Assembly: GCF_001465595.2 (NCBI RefSeq)
Contig: NZ_CP013481.2
Location: forward strand, 4,526,001-4,590,000
Length of the DNA stretch: 64,000 nt
Reading direction: 5' to 3'
From: Pandoraea apista
Lineage (GTDB): Bacteria; Pseudomonadota; Gammaproteobacteria; Burkholderiales; Burkholderiaceae
Shown: positions 43,625 to 56,865 of the stretch, piece after piece
Position numbering within the stretch: position 1 is the first letter of the stretch
Layout of the letters: each line of letters starts with the position of its first letter
The notes under the pieces: generated by a model
Seen by the model: only the letters and a program-made list of their open reading frames with translations
Databases searched by the model: none
What the model was told of the DNA's origin: nothing
Position numbers and translations under genes: made by a program

Positions 43625-44569
43625 TCAGTTCGATGTCGCGGGCAGGTCGAGCGGGATCACGCCGGGCAGATGGCAGCGGGCAATGGCCTGCGCCACCGCT
43701 TCGATGGCCGGCAGACGCGTGAAACTCTTGCGCCACGCGAGCACGACGCGGCGGTCAGGCACTGGTGCAGAGAACGGCACATAGCGCAGCAAGCTGTCGG
43801 GGGCCTGCGTCTCGGGCACCGACGTCTTCGGCAGCACGGTGATGCCGACACCGCTCGCGACCATATGGCGAATCGTCTCGAGCGAAGAGCCTTCGAACGT
43901 CTTCTGAATGCCGTCGGCGTTTTGCGAGAAGCGCATCAACTCCGGACACACACCGAGCACATGATCGCGGAAGCAATGTCCGCTGCCGAGAAGCAGCATC
44001 GTCTCCTGCTTGAGGTCGCTGGCGTCGATCTGCGTACGCTCGGCCCACGGGTGCGAGCGCGGCAGCGCCACCACGAACGGCTCGTCGTAGAGCGGACGCA
44101 CCATCAGACCGCTCTCGGGGAACGGCAGCGCCATGATCGCCGCGTCGATCTCGCCTTGCTTGAGCAATTCGATGAGCTTGAGCGTGTAGTTCTCTTGCAG
44201 CATCAACGGCATCTGCGCCGTGGTCTCGATCATCTCTTTGACGAGTGAGGGCAGCAGATACGGCCCGATCGTGTAGATCACGCCCAGCCGCAGCGGTCCG
44301 GCGAGCGGATCGCGACCCTGCTTGGCAATTTCCTTGATGGCGATGGTCTGCTCGAGCACACGCTGCGCCTGCGCAACGATCTGCTCGCCGAGGGGCGTCA
44401 CGCTCACTTCTGCCGCGCCACGCTCGAAAATCTGTACGTTCAGCTCGTCTTCGAGCTTTTTGATGGCCACCGAGAGCGTCGGCTGGCTGACGAAACAGGC
44501 TTCCGCCGCGCGACCGAAATGGCGTTCACGCGCCACCGCCACGATGTACTTGAGTTCCGTGAGGGTCAT
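43625..44569 (-). CDS. oxyR: OxyR, peroxide-sensing LysR regulator
   Basis: 314 residues. N-terminal winged helix (HFGRAAEACFVSQPTLSVAI) and LysR effector domain. The redox pair is present at the standard positions: Cys199 in LLGSGHCF and Cys208 in VLGVCPE; peroxide joins them and switches DNA binding. LGVIYTIGPYLLPSLV and LMLQENYTLKLIELLKQGE are OxyR-specific. katA follows in the same direction, and dps and recG are near. Confidence 0.95.
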   Translation of the reverse strand: MTLTELKYIVAVARERHFGRAAEACFVSQPTLSVAIKKLEDELNVQIFERGAAEVSVTPLGEQIVAQAQRVLEQTIAIKEIAKQGRDPLAGPLRLGVIYTIGPYLLPSLVKEMIETTAQMPLMLQENYTLKLIELLKQGEIDAAIMALPFPESGLMVRPLYDEPFVVALPRSHPWAERTQIDASDLKQETMLLLGSGHCFRDHVLGVCPELMRFSQNADGIQKTFEGSSLETIRHMVASGVGITVLPKTSVPETQAPDSLLRYVPFSAPVPDRRVVLAWRKSFTRLPAIEAVAQAIARCHLPGVIPLDLPATSN

Positions 44570-44747
44570 GTCGTCCTAACCTGTGTAAATTAATCGAAGT
44601 CCAGCAATCGATAGATTTTGTTTTTTATAGCACAATCGGGCGGCAATTGCCCATTTTCGGGCGACGCGCTATCCCGAATAGACGCCATACCGATGCCGGG
44701 CATCGCGTCTTCCCCCGCCCCCGCCTCACCACACCCATCAAACCTCA

Positions 44748-47066
44748 TCACGCCTTGAGATAGTCTTCCCGCGCCCCGAGCCAGCGCTCCAGATGCGCCG
44801 CCACGGCACCAGGATGAGACTTCAGCAGCGCATCGGCCGCCTCCTGCGCGCCCGGGATCAACCACGCGTCCTCGTTCAGATCGACGAAACGCAGCATGGC
44901 CGCGCCCGACTGACGCGCCCCGAGAAACTCGCCCGGCCCGCGGATTTCCAGATCGCGCCGGGCAATGACAAAGCCGTCGGTCGTCTCGCGCATCGTTTGC
45001 AGGCGCGCCTTCGCGCCCATCGATAACGGCGACGCATACATCAACAGGCAGACGGACTCCGCCGAGCCCCGCCCGACCCGCCCTCTTAACTGATGCAATT
45101 GCGCGAGCCCGAAGCGCTCGGCGTGTTCGATCACCATCAGCGAGGCGTTAGGGACATCCACGCCCACTTCGATGACCGTGGTTGCCACCAGCAGATGCGT
45201 GTCGCCACGCGTGAAGTCGTCCATCACCGCGGCCTTCTCCGCCGGGGACAATCGCCCATGGACGAGCCCCACACGCAGTTCGGGCAGCGCCGCCACCAAT
45301 TGGGCGTGCGTGTCGACGGCCGTCTGCAATTGCAGCGCCTCGCTTTCCTCGATCAGCGGACAAACCCAATACACCTGACGCCCGGCCAGCGCCGCCGCGC
45401 GAACGCGGTCGATCACTTCGGGGCGGCGCGAGTCGCTGATCAGTTTCGTAACGACCGGGCTGCGGCCCGGGGGCAACTCGTCGATCACAGAGACATCGAG
45501 GTCGGCGTAGTAGGTCATGGCGAGCGTGCGCGGAATGGGCGTGGCGCTCATCATCAACTGATGCGGCATGGCGTTCGGGCCTACGCCGGCCGTCTGCATC
45601 TTGCTGCGCAAGGCCAGACGTTGCGCCACCCCGAAGCGGTGTTGTTCGTCGACGACCGCCATGCCCAGACGCGCGAATGTGACCGTGTCCTGAATGATGG
45701 CGTGCGTGCCAATGACGAGTTGTGCCTCGCCGCTCGCCACGCGCGCCAGCGCCTCGCGTTTCTCTTTCGCCTTCATGCTGCCGGCCAGCCACGCGACCTC
45801 CACGCCCAGCGGCGTGAGCCACGCCGAGAGCTTGCGCAGATGCTGTTCCGCAAGAATCTCGGTCGGTGCCATGATGGCCGCCTGAAAACCGGCGTCGATG
45901 GCCTGCGCCGCCGCCAGCGCTGCAATGATCGTCTTGCCGCTGCCCACGTCGCCCTGTAAGAGACGCTGCATCGGATGCGGTTCCGCTAGGTCGGCCTGAA
46001 TCTCGGCCCACACCCGTTGCTGTGCGCCGGTCAGCCGGAACGGCAGTGCGGCTTCGAAGCGCGCGAGCAGACCACCCGGCACAGGCTTGCCGAAGGACGG
46101 CGCCGCCAGACGCCGGCGCGCCGCCTGCGCCCGCTTGAGCGAGAGTTGCTGCGCGAGCAGTTCCTCGCACTTGATCCGTAGCCATGCCGGATGCGAACGC
46201 TCGATGAGTGCCGTCTCCGACACATCAGGCGGCGGCGCATGCAGCAAACGCACCGCATCGGCCAACGCCGGAAGCGGATGATCGGGACCGATGGCGTGCT
46301 GAAGCAGTCCGGGTGGCAATAACTCCGGCAGCGGCGTGCGCTCCATGGCGTTGTGAATCGCTTTGCGCAGGTAGGCTTGCGACAGCCCGGCCGCGCTCGG
46401 ATACACCGGCGTGAGGGATTCCGGCAGCGGCGCCGCCGCATCTTGCACCACGCGATACGCCGGGTGCACCATCTCCAGTCCGAAAAAGCCGCCGCGCACT
46501 TCGCCCCGCACGCGCACGCGGGTGCCAATGGCGAGTTGCTTTTGCTGACTACCGTAAAAATTCAGAAACCGCAGTACGAGTTCGTCGCCTTCGTCCGCAA
46601 TGCGTACCACCCACTGACGACGCGGCCGATACGCCACTTCGCTCGACGTCACCACGCCTTCGACCTGCGCCAGTTCGCTGGGCAGCACTTCGCCGATCTT
46701 GCGCAACGTGGTTTCGTCCTCGTAGCGCATCGGCAGATGCAGGATCAGATCGATGTCGCGCTTCAGCCCAAGCTTGGCGAGCTTGTCGGCCGTGCCGGAA
46801 CCGGCCGTCTTGCGCGCGGCGGGCTTTGCGGGCTTGGCCTCTTTTGACGATTTCGCTGACTTGGAAGCTGCCGGGATCTTTTCCGATCTGGCTGACGTTG
46901 ACGCCTCGGCGCCGGTCTGCGTGTCGACCTGAGCGGACGTGCGCCGCGCGCGTTTCGCAGCGGGGCGTGGCGAGGCGTCTGCCTGCGTGCCTGCGGCATC
47001 GGCAAGATCCACGAGGTCGGCAGGGGCGTCGTCAGGCGCGGTGGCGGGCATTCTGCGTTCGGTCAT
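44748..47066 (-). CDS. recG: ATP-dependent DNA helicase RecG
   Basis: 772 residues from the ATG at 47066; 47051 is an alternative. Reverses stalled replication forks and remodels Holliday junctions. The first ~80 residues are Ala/Lys/Ser-rich and low complexity, an extension seen in Burkholderiales. Then the wedge domain (LILHLPMRYEDETTLRKIGE), Walker A LLQGDVGSGKTIIAAL, DEQH box VVDEQHRFGVAQRLAL, motif III SATPIPRTLAM and motif VI HQLRGRVGRG. The frame extends far upstream over queA and tgt without stops, but that part is antisense and not coding. Confidence 0.95.
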   Translation of the reverse strand: MTERRMPATAPDDAPADLVDLADAAGTQADASPRPAAKRARRTSAQVDTQTGAEASTSARSEKIPAASKSAKSSKEAKPAKPAARKTAGSGTADKLAKLGLKRDIDLILHLPMRYEDETTLRKIGEVLPSELAQVEGVVTSSEVAYRPRRQWVVRIADEGDELVLRFLNFYGSQQKQLAIGTRVRVRGEVRGGFFGLEMVHPAYRVVQDAAAPLPESLTPVYPSAAGLSQAYLRKAIHNAMERTPLPELLPPGLLQHAIGPDHPLPALADAVRLLHAPPPDVSETALIERSHPAWLRIKCEELLAQQLSLKRAQAARRRLAAPSFGKPVPGGLLARFEAALPFRLTGAQQRVWAEIQADLAEPHPMQRLLQGDVGSGKTIIAALAAAQAIDAGFQAAIMAPTEILAEQHLRKLSAWLTPLGVEVAWLAGSMKAKEKREALARVASGEAQLVIGTHAIIQDTVTFARLGMAVVDEQHRFGVAQRLALRSKMQTAGVGPNAMPHQLMMSATPIPRTLAMTYYADLDVSVIDELPPGRSPVVTKLISDSRRPEVIDRVRAAALAGRQVYWVCPLIEESEALQLQTAVDTHAQLVAALPELRVGLVHGRLSPAEKAAVMDDFTRGDTHLLVATTVIEVGVDVPNASLMVIEHAERFGLAQLHQLRGRVGRGSAESVCLLMYASPLSMGAKARLQTMRETTDGFVIARRDLEIRGPGEFLGARQSGAAMLRFVDLNEDAWLIPGAQEAADALLKSHPGAVAAHLERWLGAREDYLKA

Positions 47067-47168
47067 GCAGTCGCGAGTCGGGGGCGTTCGCCCGTGCGGC
47101 GCACACCGTGCCGGCAGGCCTTCGGACGAACCAAGTAAAATGTCGGTTGCTACGCATTGTAAACGCTG

Positions 47169-48251
47169 ATGTATACCCTTTCCGATTTCGATTTCGACCT
47201 GCCGCCCGAACTGATCGCGCAGACCGCCCTCGCCGAGCGCACCGCCAGCCGCTTGCTGGAGGTCGACGGCAGTGTCACGCCGCCCCATCTGTACGACCGG
47301 CACTTCGCCGATCTGCCCGGCCTGCTCGCGCCCGGCGACCTGCTCGTGTTCAACGACACCCGCGTCATCAAGGCCCGCCTGTTCGGCCAGAAGGCCAGCG
47401 GAGGCAAGATTGAAGTGCTCGTCGAGCGCGTGATCGACAACCGTACCGCCCTCGCCCAGATCCGGGCGAGCAAGAGCCCCGCGCCCGGCACCGTGCTGCG
47501 TCTGGCCGATGCTTTCGACGTGACGGTCGGCGAGCGCGTCGAGCCGTTCTACACGCTGCACTTTCCGGAAGACTGCTATACGTTGCTCGAGACCTACGGC
47601 CGCCTGCCGCTGCCGCCGTATATCGAACACGATGCCGATGCCGCCGACGAAACCCGCTACCAGACCGTCTACGCCCGCAATCCGGGTGCGGTGGCTGCGC
47701 CCACGGCGGGGCTGCACTTCGACAACGCCCTCTTTGCCCGCCTCGACGCGCTCGGCGTGCAACGCGCCGCGCTCACGTTGCATGTTGGCGCGGGCACGTT
47801 CCAGCCGGTGCGGGTGGAAAACATCGGCGAACACAAGATGCATTCGGAGTGGTACGAGATCACGCCGTCGCTGGTCGACGCCGTGGCTGCCACCCGGGCG
47901 CGCGGCGGGCGTGTGATTGCCGTGGGCACGACCTCGATGCGTGCGCTGGAGTCTGCGGCACAGGCTGCACTGGCCGCCGGCGGTGCGCCGGGCACCTTGC
48001 GCGCCGGGAGCGCCGAGACGGACATCTTCATCACGCCGGGCTACCGTTTCCAACTGGTCGATCGCCTCGTCACCAACTTCCATCTGCCCAAATCGACGCT
48101 GCTCATGCTGGTCTCCGCCTTTTCTGGCGTCGAGACGATCCGCGCGGCCTACCGCCACGCCATTGAGCAGCGCTACCGCTTCTTCAGCTATGGCGACGCC
48201 ATGATCCTCTCGCGCGAAGAACTGCGCGACACCCCGAGGGCGGCTGCCTGA
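47169..48251 (+). CDS. queA: S-adenosylmethionine:tRNA ribosyltransferase-isomerase
   Basis: 360 residues. Transfers the ribosyl part of SAM to preQ1 in tRNA to make epoxyqueuosine. Signatures: [77 protein letters not shown] and [14 protein letters not shown]. Divergent from recG with 102 bp between. tgt follows, giving the conserved queA-tgt-yajC-secDF order. Confidence 0.95.
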   Translation: MYTLSDFDFDLPPELIAQTALAERTASRLLEVDGSVTPPHLYDRHFADLPGLLAPGDLLVFNDTRVIKARLFGQKASGGKIEVLVERVIDNRTALAQIRASKSPAPGTVLRLADAFDVTVGERVEPFYTLHFPEDCYTLLETYGRLPLPPYIEHDADAADETRYQTVYARNPGAVAAPTAGLHFDNALFARLDALGVQRAALTLHVGAGTFQPVRVENIGEHKMHSEWYEITPSLVDAVAATRARGGRVIAVGTTSMRALESAAQAALAAGGAPGTLRAGSAETDIFITPGYRFQLVDRLVTNFHLPKSTLLMLVSAFSGVETIRAAYRHAIEQRYRFFSYGDAMILSREELRDTPRAAA

Positions 48252-49529
<1,278 letters not shown>

Positions 49530-49694
49530 TGGCCGGGGCCTCGGGGCGGGCACCGAATCCCCGGGGGAACGGGGTCGGGCAGTGGTAAAATGCCGGGCTT
49601 GGATCCTGCATCCTCGCACCGAAACACATGCCGCGCGTGTCCGGAGACCCGGCCACACGCGGCTTTTACACGTCTTACATAAGGAGAACCGAAC

Positions 49695-50021
49695 GTGCTG
49701 ATTTCCGAAGCTTTCGCTCAGACGGCAGGCGCCGCCAGTCCGACCAGCAACCTGATGAGCTTCTTGCCGCTCGTGCTGATGTTCGTGGTGTTGTACTTCA
49801 TCATGATTCGTCCGCAAATGAAGCGCCAGAAGGAAACGCGCAATATGCTGGCCGCGCTCGCCAAGGGCGACGAAGTCGTGACCTCGGGCGGCCTCGCCGG
49901 TCGTATCTCGAAGGTCGGCGAGACCTTCGTGACCGTGGAGATCGCCGAGAACGTCGAGATCAACGTGCAAAAGGGCGCCATTACCACCCTGCTGCCGAAG
50001 GGCACCCTCAAGGCGCTCTGA
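49695..50021 (+). CDS. yajC: Preprotein translocase subunit YajC
   Basis: 108 residues from a GTG start; AAGGAGAACCGAAC precedes it. One transmembrane helix (FLPLVLMFVVLYFIMIRPQM) with the signature F.IRPQ.KR.KE, then a cytoplasmic part (VVTSGGLAGRISKVGETFVT, VEIAENVEINVQKGAI). Part of the SecDF-YajC complex. Confidence 0.95.
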   Translation: MLISEAFAQTAGAASPTSNLMSFLPLVLMFVVLYFIMIRPQMKRQKETRNMLAALAKGDEVVTSGGLAGRISKVGETFVTVEIAENVEINVQKGAITTLLPKGTLKAL

Positions 50022-50156
50022 TCCTTCGCGCAACCGCTCGCGGCCGCCACTACTGGCGGCCGCAGTGCATGGTAACGCCGGTCGTGGCGACCCGCGTTGC
50101 CATGCCGGCCGGTCCGAAGCACGGTTTGCCACGAGGCATCACCCTAGCCCGCTGCT

Positions 50157-52049
50157 ATGAATCGCTATCCTCTCTGGAAATACATCGTCATTCTGGTGGC
50201 ACTTGCCATCGGGGTGCTCTACACACTGCCGAACCTGTTCGGTGAAACGCCGGCGGTACAGATTTCCAGCGTCAAGGCGACCGTGAAGGTCGATCCCTCG
50301 ACGCTTTCGCGTGCCGAAGACGCGCTCAAGGCACAGAACATCGCCTATAACGGCGCCGTGTTCGACAATACGGGCAACAACCCGAGCGTGCGCATTCGCT
50401 TCTCCGACACCGACACGCAGCTTCGCGCCAAGGATCTTCTCCAGGCGTCGCTCAATACCGACGCGACCGATCCAACCTACGTCGTCGCGCTCAATCTGCT
50501 TTCGGCGTCGCCGGAGTGGCTCTCCCGAATCCACGCGCTGCCGATGTACCTCGGCCTCGATTTGCGCGGCGGGGTCCACTTCCTGCTGCAAGTCGACATG
50601 GCCGGCGCTATCACGAAGCGTCTGGATGCCGCCGCTGCCGACGCCCGCACACTGCTGCGCGACAAGAACATCCGCCACAACGGGGTGACACGCACGGACA
50701 CCGGCATCGAAGCTGCCTTCAGCAGCCAGGACGACGCAGACCGTGCCCGCGCAGCCCTCACCGACGGCCTGCCCGACCTCTCCTACACCACGCAAGCCGG
50801 CCCGAACGGCACGTTCAAGGTGGTGGGTGCGTTCACGGAAGCGGCACGCCGCGCCGTGCAGGACAACGCCGTCAAGCAGAATATCGTCACGCTGCATAAC
50901 CGGGTGAACGAACTCGGCGTGGCCGAACCGGTGATTCAGCAGGAAGGTCCGGACCGTATCGTCGTGCAGTTGCCGGGCGTGCAAGACACTGCCAAGGCGA
51001 AGGACATCATCGGCCGCACCGCAACGCTCGAAGCACGTCTGGCCGATCCCGATGCACCGCGTCTGGTGTCCGCCGACACGCCGGTGCCGCCGCAGGACGA
51101 ACTGTTCCTGCACGGCAATGGCGCACCGGTGTTGCTCAAGCGTCAGGTGATTTTCAGCGGCGACCGCATTACGAGCGCGTCGGCCGGTTTCGACGATCAC
51201 CAGCAGCCCTCGGTGAACATCAAGCTCGACGCCGCAGGCGGCCGCGTGTTGCGTGACGTCTCGCGCGACAACATCGGCAAGCCGATGGCCATCGTGCTGT
51301 TCGAGAAGGGCAAGGGCGAAGTGCTGACGGTGGCGAACATCCGCAGCGAACTGGGCCAGAGCTTCCAGATCACCGGCATGGGCTCGGCGCAGGGCGCCAA
51401 CGATCTGGCGCTGCTGCTGCGCGCCGGTTCGCTGGCGGCCCCGATGGAGATCATCGAAGAACGTACGATCGGCCCGAGCCTCGGTGCCGATAACGTGCAA
51501 AAGGGTGTGAACTCGGTGCTGTACGGCCTGATCGCCATTGCCGTGTTCATGATGATGTACTACATGCTGTTCGGCGTGTTCTCGGTCATCGCCCTGCTGT
51601 TCAACCTGCTGCTGCTCGTGGCCGTGCTCTCGATGATGCAGGCCACGCTCACGCTGCCCGGTATTGCCGCTATCGCGCTCACGCTCGGTATGGCCATCGA
51701 CGCCAACGTGCTGATCAACGAACGTATCCGCGAGGAGTTGCGCGCGGGCGCCTCGGCCCAGAAAGCAATTTCGCTGGGCTTCGAGCACGCGTGGGCAACG
51801 ATCGTGGACTCGAACGTGACCACGCTCATCGCCGGTCTGGCGTTGCTGGCGTTCGGTTCGGGCCCGGTGCGCGCATTCGCTGTGGTGCACTGCCTGGGTA
51901 TCCTGACATCGATGTTCTCGGCCGTGTTCTTCTCGCGCGGTCTGGTCAACCTGTGGTACGGCAGCCGTCGCAAGCTCAAGACGCTGGCGATCGGTCAGGT
52001 CTGGCGCCCGGACGGTGCGACGAACGCACCCGACGCAGGCGAGCAATAA
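50157..52049 (+). CDS. secD: Protein translocase subunit SecD
   Basis: 630 residues. Uses the proton gradient to help proteins leave the Sec channel. N-terminal transmembrane helix (KYIVILVALAIGVLYTLPNL), large periplasmic P1 head (LGLDLRGGVHFLLQVDM, VNELGVAEPVIQQEGPDRIV), then five membrane helices with GMAIDANVLINERIREELR containing the essential Asp. A second D/R pair is in the TTLIAGLALLAFG segment. 135 bp after yajC. Confidence 0.95.
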   Translation: MNRYPLWKYIVILVALAIGVLYTLPNLFGETPAVQISSVKATVKVDPSTLSRAEDALKAQNIAYNGAVFDNTGNNPSVRIRFSDTDTQLRAKDLLQASLNTDATDPTYVVALNLLSASPEWLSRIHALPMYLGLDLRGGVHFLLQVDMAGAITKRLDAAAADARTLLRDKNIRHNGVTRTDTGIEAAFSSQDDADRARAALTDGLPDLSYTTQAGPNGTFKVVGAFTEAARRAVQDNAVKQNIVTLHNRVNELGVAEPVIQQEGPDRIVVQLPGVQDTAKAKDIIGRTATLEARLADPDAPRLVSADTPVPPQDELFLHGNGAPVLLKRQVIFSGDRITSASAGFDDHQQPSVNIKLDAAGGRVLRDVSRDNIGKPMAIVLFEKGKGEVLTVANIRSELGQSFQITGMGSAQGANDLALLLRAGSLAAPMEIIEERTIGPSLGADNVQKGVNSVLYGLIAIAVFMMMYYMLFGVFSVIALLFNLLLLVAVLSMMQATLTLPGIAAIALTLGMAIDANVLINERIREELRAGASAQKAISLGFEHAWATIVDSNVTTLIAGLALLAFGSGPVRAFAVVHCLGILTSMFSAVFFSRGLVNLWYGSRRKLKTLAIGQVWRPDGATNAPDAGEQ

Positions 52050-52073
52050 CCGCAGGCGCGAGAGGAAACAGTC

Positions 52074-53051
52074 ATGGAATTTTTCCGCATCAAGAAAGAC
52101 GTGCCGTTCATGCGGCATGCCCTGATCTTCAACGTTATTTCGGCGCTCACGTTTGTGGCGGCGGTGTTCTTCCTGCTCACGCGGGGCCTGCACCTGTCGA
52201 TCGAGTTCACCGGCGGTACGGTCATGGAAGTGGCCTATTCGCAGGCGGCCGATCTCGAGAAGATCCGGGGCGAAGTCGGCAAGCTCGGCTATCGCGACGT
52301 GCAGGTGCAAAGCTTCGGCACCTCGCGCGACGTGATGATCCGCCTGCCGATTCAGACCGCTTCCGACGGCAAGCAAGTCACCAGCGCGCAGCAGAGCGAC
52401 GCCGTGATGACCGCCCTGAAAGCCGACGCCCCCGACGTGCAGTTGCGTCGCGTGGAATTCGTCGGTCCGCAGATCGGCCACGAGTTGTTCACGGACGGTC
52501 TGCTGGCGCTGACCTTCGTGGTCGTCGGCATCATCATTTATCTGTCGTTCCGCTTCGAATGGAAATTCGCGGTGGCCGGCGTGATCGCCAACCTGCACGA
52601 CGTGGTGATCATTCTCGGCTTCTTCGCGTACTTCCAGTGGGAGTTCTCGCTGGCGGTGCTGGCGGGGGTGCTGGCGGTGCTGGGCTACTCGGTGAACGAA
52701 TCGGTCGTTATCTTCGACCGGATTCGCGAGACCTTCCGCAAGATGCGCAAGGCGACCGTGCAAGAAGTCATCGATCACGCGATTACGACCACCATGTCGC
52801 GTACTATCATCACGCACGCGAGTACGGAAATGATGGTGCTGTCGATGTTCTTCTTCGGTGGCCAGACGCTGCATTACTTCGCGCTCGCCCTGACCGTGGG
52901 TATTCTGTTCGGTATCTACTCGTCGGTGTTCGTGGCCGCCGCGCTTGCGATGTGGCTCGGCGTGAAGCGTGAAGACCTCATCAAGCACAGCAACAAGGAC
53001 GAAGAAGAAGGCATCGATCGCAACGATCCGAACTTCGGCGCACGGGTCTGA
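52074..53051 (+). CDS. secF: Protein translocase subunit SecF
   Basis: 325 residues with six membrane helices. Starts EFFRIKKDVPFMRHALIFNV; LHLSIEFTGGTVMEVAY is the P1-adjacent motif, then GYSVNESVVIFDRIRETFRK (loop 4-5) and SRTIITHASTEMMVLSMFFF. 24 bp after secD; cotranscribed. Terminator downstream. Confidence 0.95.
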   Translation: MEFFRIKKDVPFMRHALIFNVISALTFVAAVFFLLTRGLHLSIEFTGGTVMEVAYSQAADLEKIRGEVGKLGYRDVQVQSFGTSRDVMIRLPIQTASDGKQVTSAQQSDAVMTALKADAPDVQLRRVEFVGPQIGHELFTDGLLALTFVVVGIIIYLSFRFEWKFAVAGVIANLHDVVIILGFFAYFQWEFSLAVLAGVLAVLGYSVNESVVIFDRIRETFRKMRKATVQEVIDHAITTTMSRTIITHASTEMMVLSMFFFGGQTLHYFALALTVGILFGIYSSVFVAAALAMWLGVKREDLIKHSNKDEEEGIDRNDPNFGARV

Positions 53052-53075
53052 CCGGCTCGCTGCACGTCGTCTGAG

Positions 53076-53112
53076 AAACCGCCGGTACGTTATACGTCCG
53101 GCGGTTTTTTTT
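53076..53112 (+). terminator. Terminator of the secDF operon
   Basis: AAACCGCCGG (53076-53085) with CCGGCGGTTT (53098-53107), then T-run to 53112. Confidence 0.9.
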
Positions 53113-53257
53113 CGCCCGCCGGCTCCCACGGTTCTTTCAAAGCGCAGTCACCGTCATGGGGCGCGCTGCGTTCGGTGCGACGCCTCCGCTCGAACGTGCA
53201 GGCACGCCGGGCTTACGGTAATCTCGCGAGATTCGCCATTTACGAAACGTCACGCCA

Positions 53258-53944
53258 ATGAAGCCGATCCGCGTCTGGGACCTGCCCACTCGTCTGTTCC
53301 ACTGGTCATTCGTCGTGCTCGCGGTCGCCGCCTATGTCACCGCCAAGACCGGCGGCAATGCCATGGTCTATCACTTCTGGTGCGGCTATGCGGTGCTCGC
53401 GCTGCTGCTCTTCCGGCTGGTGTGGGGCGTCGCCGGGCCGCGCTACGCGCGTTTCAGCGCATTCGTCACGGGTCCTCGGGCGTTCCTCCGGTCGTTACGC
53501 AACGCGCCGGACACCGATACCCGCTTCGCGGGTCATACCCCTCTGGGAGGTCTGTCGGTGATCGCGATGCTGCTGTGCTTCGGCATTCAGGTCGTACTCG
53601 GCCTGTTCTCGAACGACGACATCTTCAACGACGGCCCCCTCGTCAAATTCATCGACAAGGATACGAGCGATATGCTCACCGGCTGGCATTTGCGCAACCA
53701 ATGGGTATTGGTGGCGCTGGTGGCGTTGCATGTGCTTGCGATCCTCTACTACCGCATTGCGCGCAAGAAGGACCTGATCAAGCCGATGATCGTGGGCGAC
53801 AAGCGGCTGCCCGCCCCCGCGCATCCGGCACGCGACGACTGGCGGGTACGAGCGGGTGCGCTGGTGCTGATCGTGCTGGCGTCGGCGCTGGTGTACCGGA
53901 TCGTGCACCTGACACCGGCCGTCGCGTCGCTGCCGTCTTATTGA
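53258..53944 (+). CDS. Cytochrome b561-type membrane cytochrome
   Basis: 228 residues, Ni-hydrogenase-type cytochrome b / b561 family. Four transmembrane helices with heme-ligand His: DLPTRLFHWSFVVLAVAAYV, AMVYHFWCGYAVLALLLFRL, FAGHTPLGGLSVIAMLL and HLRNQWVLVALVALHVLAIL. Opens 'KPIRVWDLPTRLFHW', typical of the group. It moves electrons between quinol and a partner; the cytochrome c' gene facing it could be that partner. Confidence 0.85.
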   Translation: MKPIRVWDLPTRLFHWSFVVLAVAAYVTAKTGGNAMVYHFWCGYAVLALLLFRLVWGVAGPRYARFSAFVTGPRAFLRSLRNAPDTDTRFAGHTPLGGLSVIAMLLCFGIQVVLGLFSNDDIFNDGPLVKFIDKDTSDMLTGWHLRNQWVLVALVALHVLAILYYRIARKKDLIKPMIVGDKRLPAPAHPARDDWRVRAGALVLIVLASALVYRIVHLTPAVASLPSY

Positions 53945-53974
53945 CGAGGCAACGGCATTGGGGGCGTCGCCCAT

Positions 53975-54010
53975 AAAAAAAACCGGTCGCTGAACCCGAC
54001 CGGCTTTTTT
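53975..54010. terminator. Bidirectional terminator between cytochrome genes
   Basis: CCGGTCG (53983-53989) with CGACCGG (53997-54003), flanked by A8 on the left and T6 on the right, so it can serve both converging genes. Confidence 0.85.
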
Positions 54011-54025
54011 GCGCGCAGACGACGC

Positions 54026-54475
54026 TTACTTCGCGCGGAAGTTATCGTGGCAGCTCTTGCACGTTTGCGCAGCTTCGCCGAACGCCGTCTTGATTGACGC
54101 AAGATCGCCGCCCTTGGCCACGGTGTTGAGCTTTGCCACCGCCGTTTCCATCTTCTCGGCGGCTTGCTGGAACTTTGCCTTGTCGGAGAAGACTTCCGGC
54201 TTGGCCTTGCTCTTGGCGGTAGTCTGGCCGCCTTCGAACGCCGGCCACGGCAGCTTCGACAGCGTGGCGACGAGTTCGGCGTTCTTCGCCACGTCGTCCT
54301 TGTTGAATGGGGCGTCGCCCTTCACGACGGCGCCGATACGGCCAAAGTGATTGCCGAGCAGGAAGAGCGCCGACTGACGATACTCAACAGCATCGTCGGG
54401 CTTGGCGAACTGCGCTTGGGCAAGGGCCGGGACCATGGCGGCGGCAAGGGCTGCAACGGCGAAAGTGAGCTTCAT
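54026..54475 (-). CDS. Cytochrome c' (c-prime)
   Basis: 149 residues with signal peptide MKLTFAVAALAAAMVPALAQA. The mature four-helix bundle ends in TCKSCHDNFRAK, the CxxCH heme motif at the C-terminus that is typical of class II cytochromes c. Found in the periplasm; relatives bind NO or act in electron transfer. Preceded by AAGGAGAACCCCCACAG. Converges with the cytochrome b gene. Confidence 0.9.
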   Translation of the reverse strand: MKLTFAVAALAAAMVPALAQAQFAKPDDAVEYRQSALFLLGNHFGRIGAVVKGDAPFNKDDVAKNAELVATLSKLPWPAFEGGQTTAKSKAKPEVFSDKAKFQQAAEKMETAVAKLNTVAKGGDLASIKTAFGEAAQTCKSCHDNFRAK

Positions 54476-54620
54476 CTGTGGGGGTTCTCCTTATGGGTTA
54501 TGCGGCTATGATACACAGCGTTCCCACGTTATGTATGACATCGCCGACCGTCCGGGTCTTGGTCGCCGGCCCGGTATTCCCGCGTTGAACGGTTGGCGGC
54601 CGGCGTTCGGCGCTCAATGC

Positions 54621-54648
54621 GAAACGGGCCGCAGAAGCGGCCCGTTTC
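54621..54648 (-). terminator. Hairpin downstream of purB
   Basis: GAAACGGGCCGC (54621-54632) with GCGGCCCGTTTC (54637-54648), a perfect 12-bp stem with loop AGAA. No T-run, so it may be a Rho-dependent or processing end. Confidence 0.6.
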
Positions 54649-54665
54649 GTTGATGCTGAGGCAGT

Positions 54666-56815
<2,150 letters not shown>

Positions 56816-56865
56816 TAGGGCTTCCCCCTTACCGCCGCCCCGCCAGCCGGGGCCGGGGTCGACGC

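Noticed and set aside
50139..53129. 996-codon minus-strand frame
   Set aside because: Antisense to secD and secF; composition is His/Arg/Gln-rich shadow sequence without any family motif.
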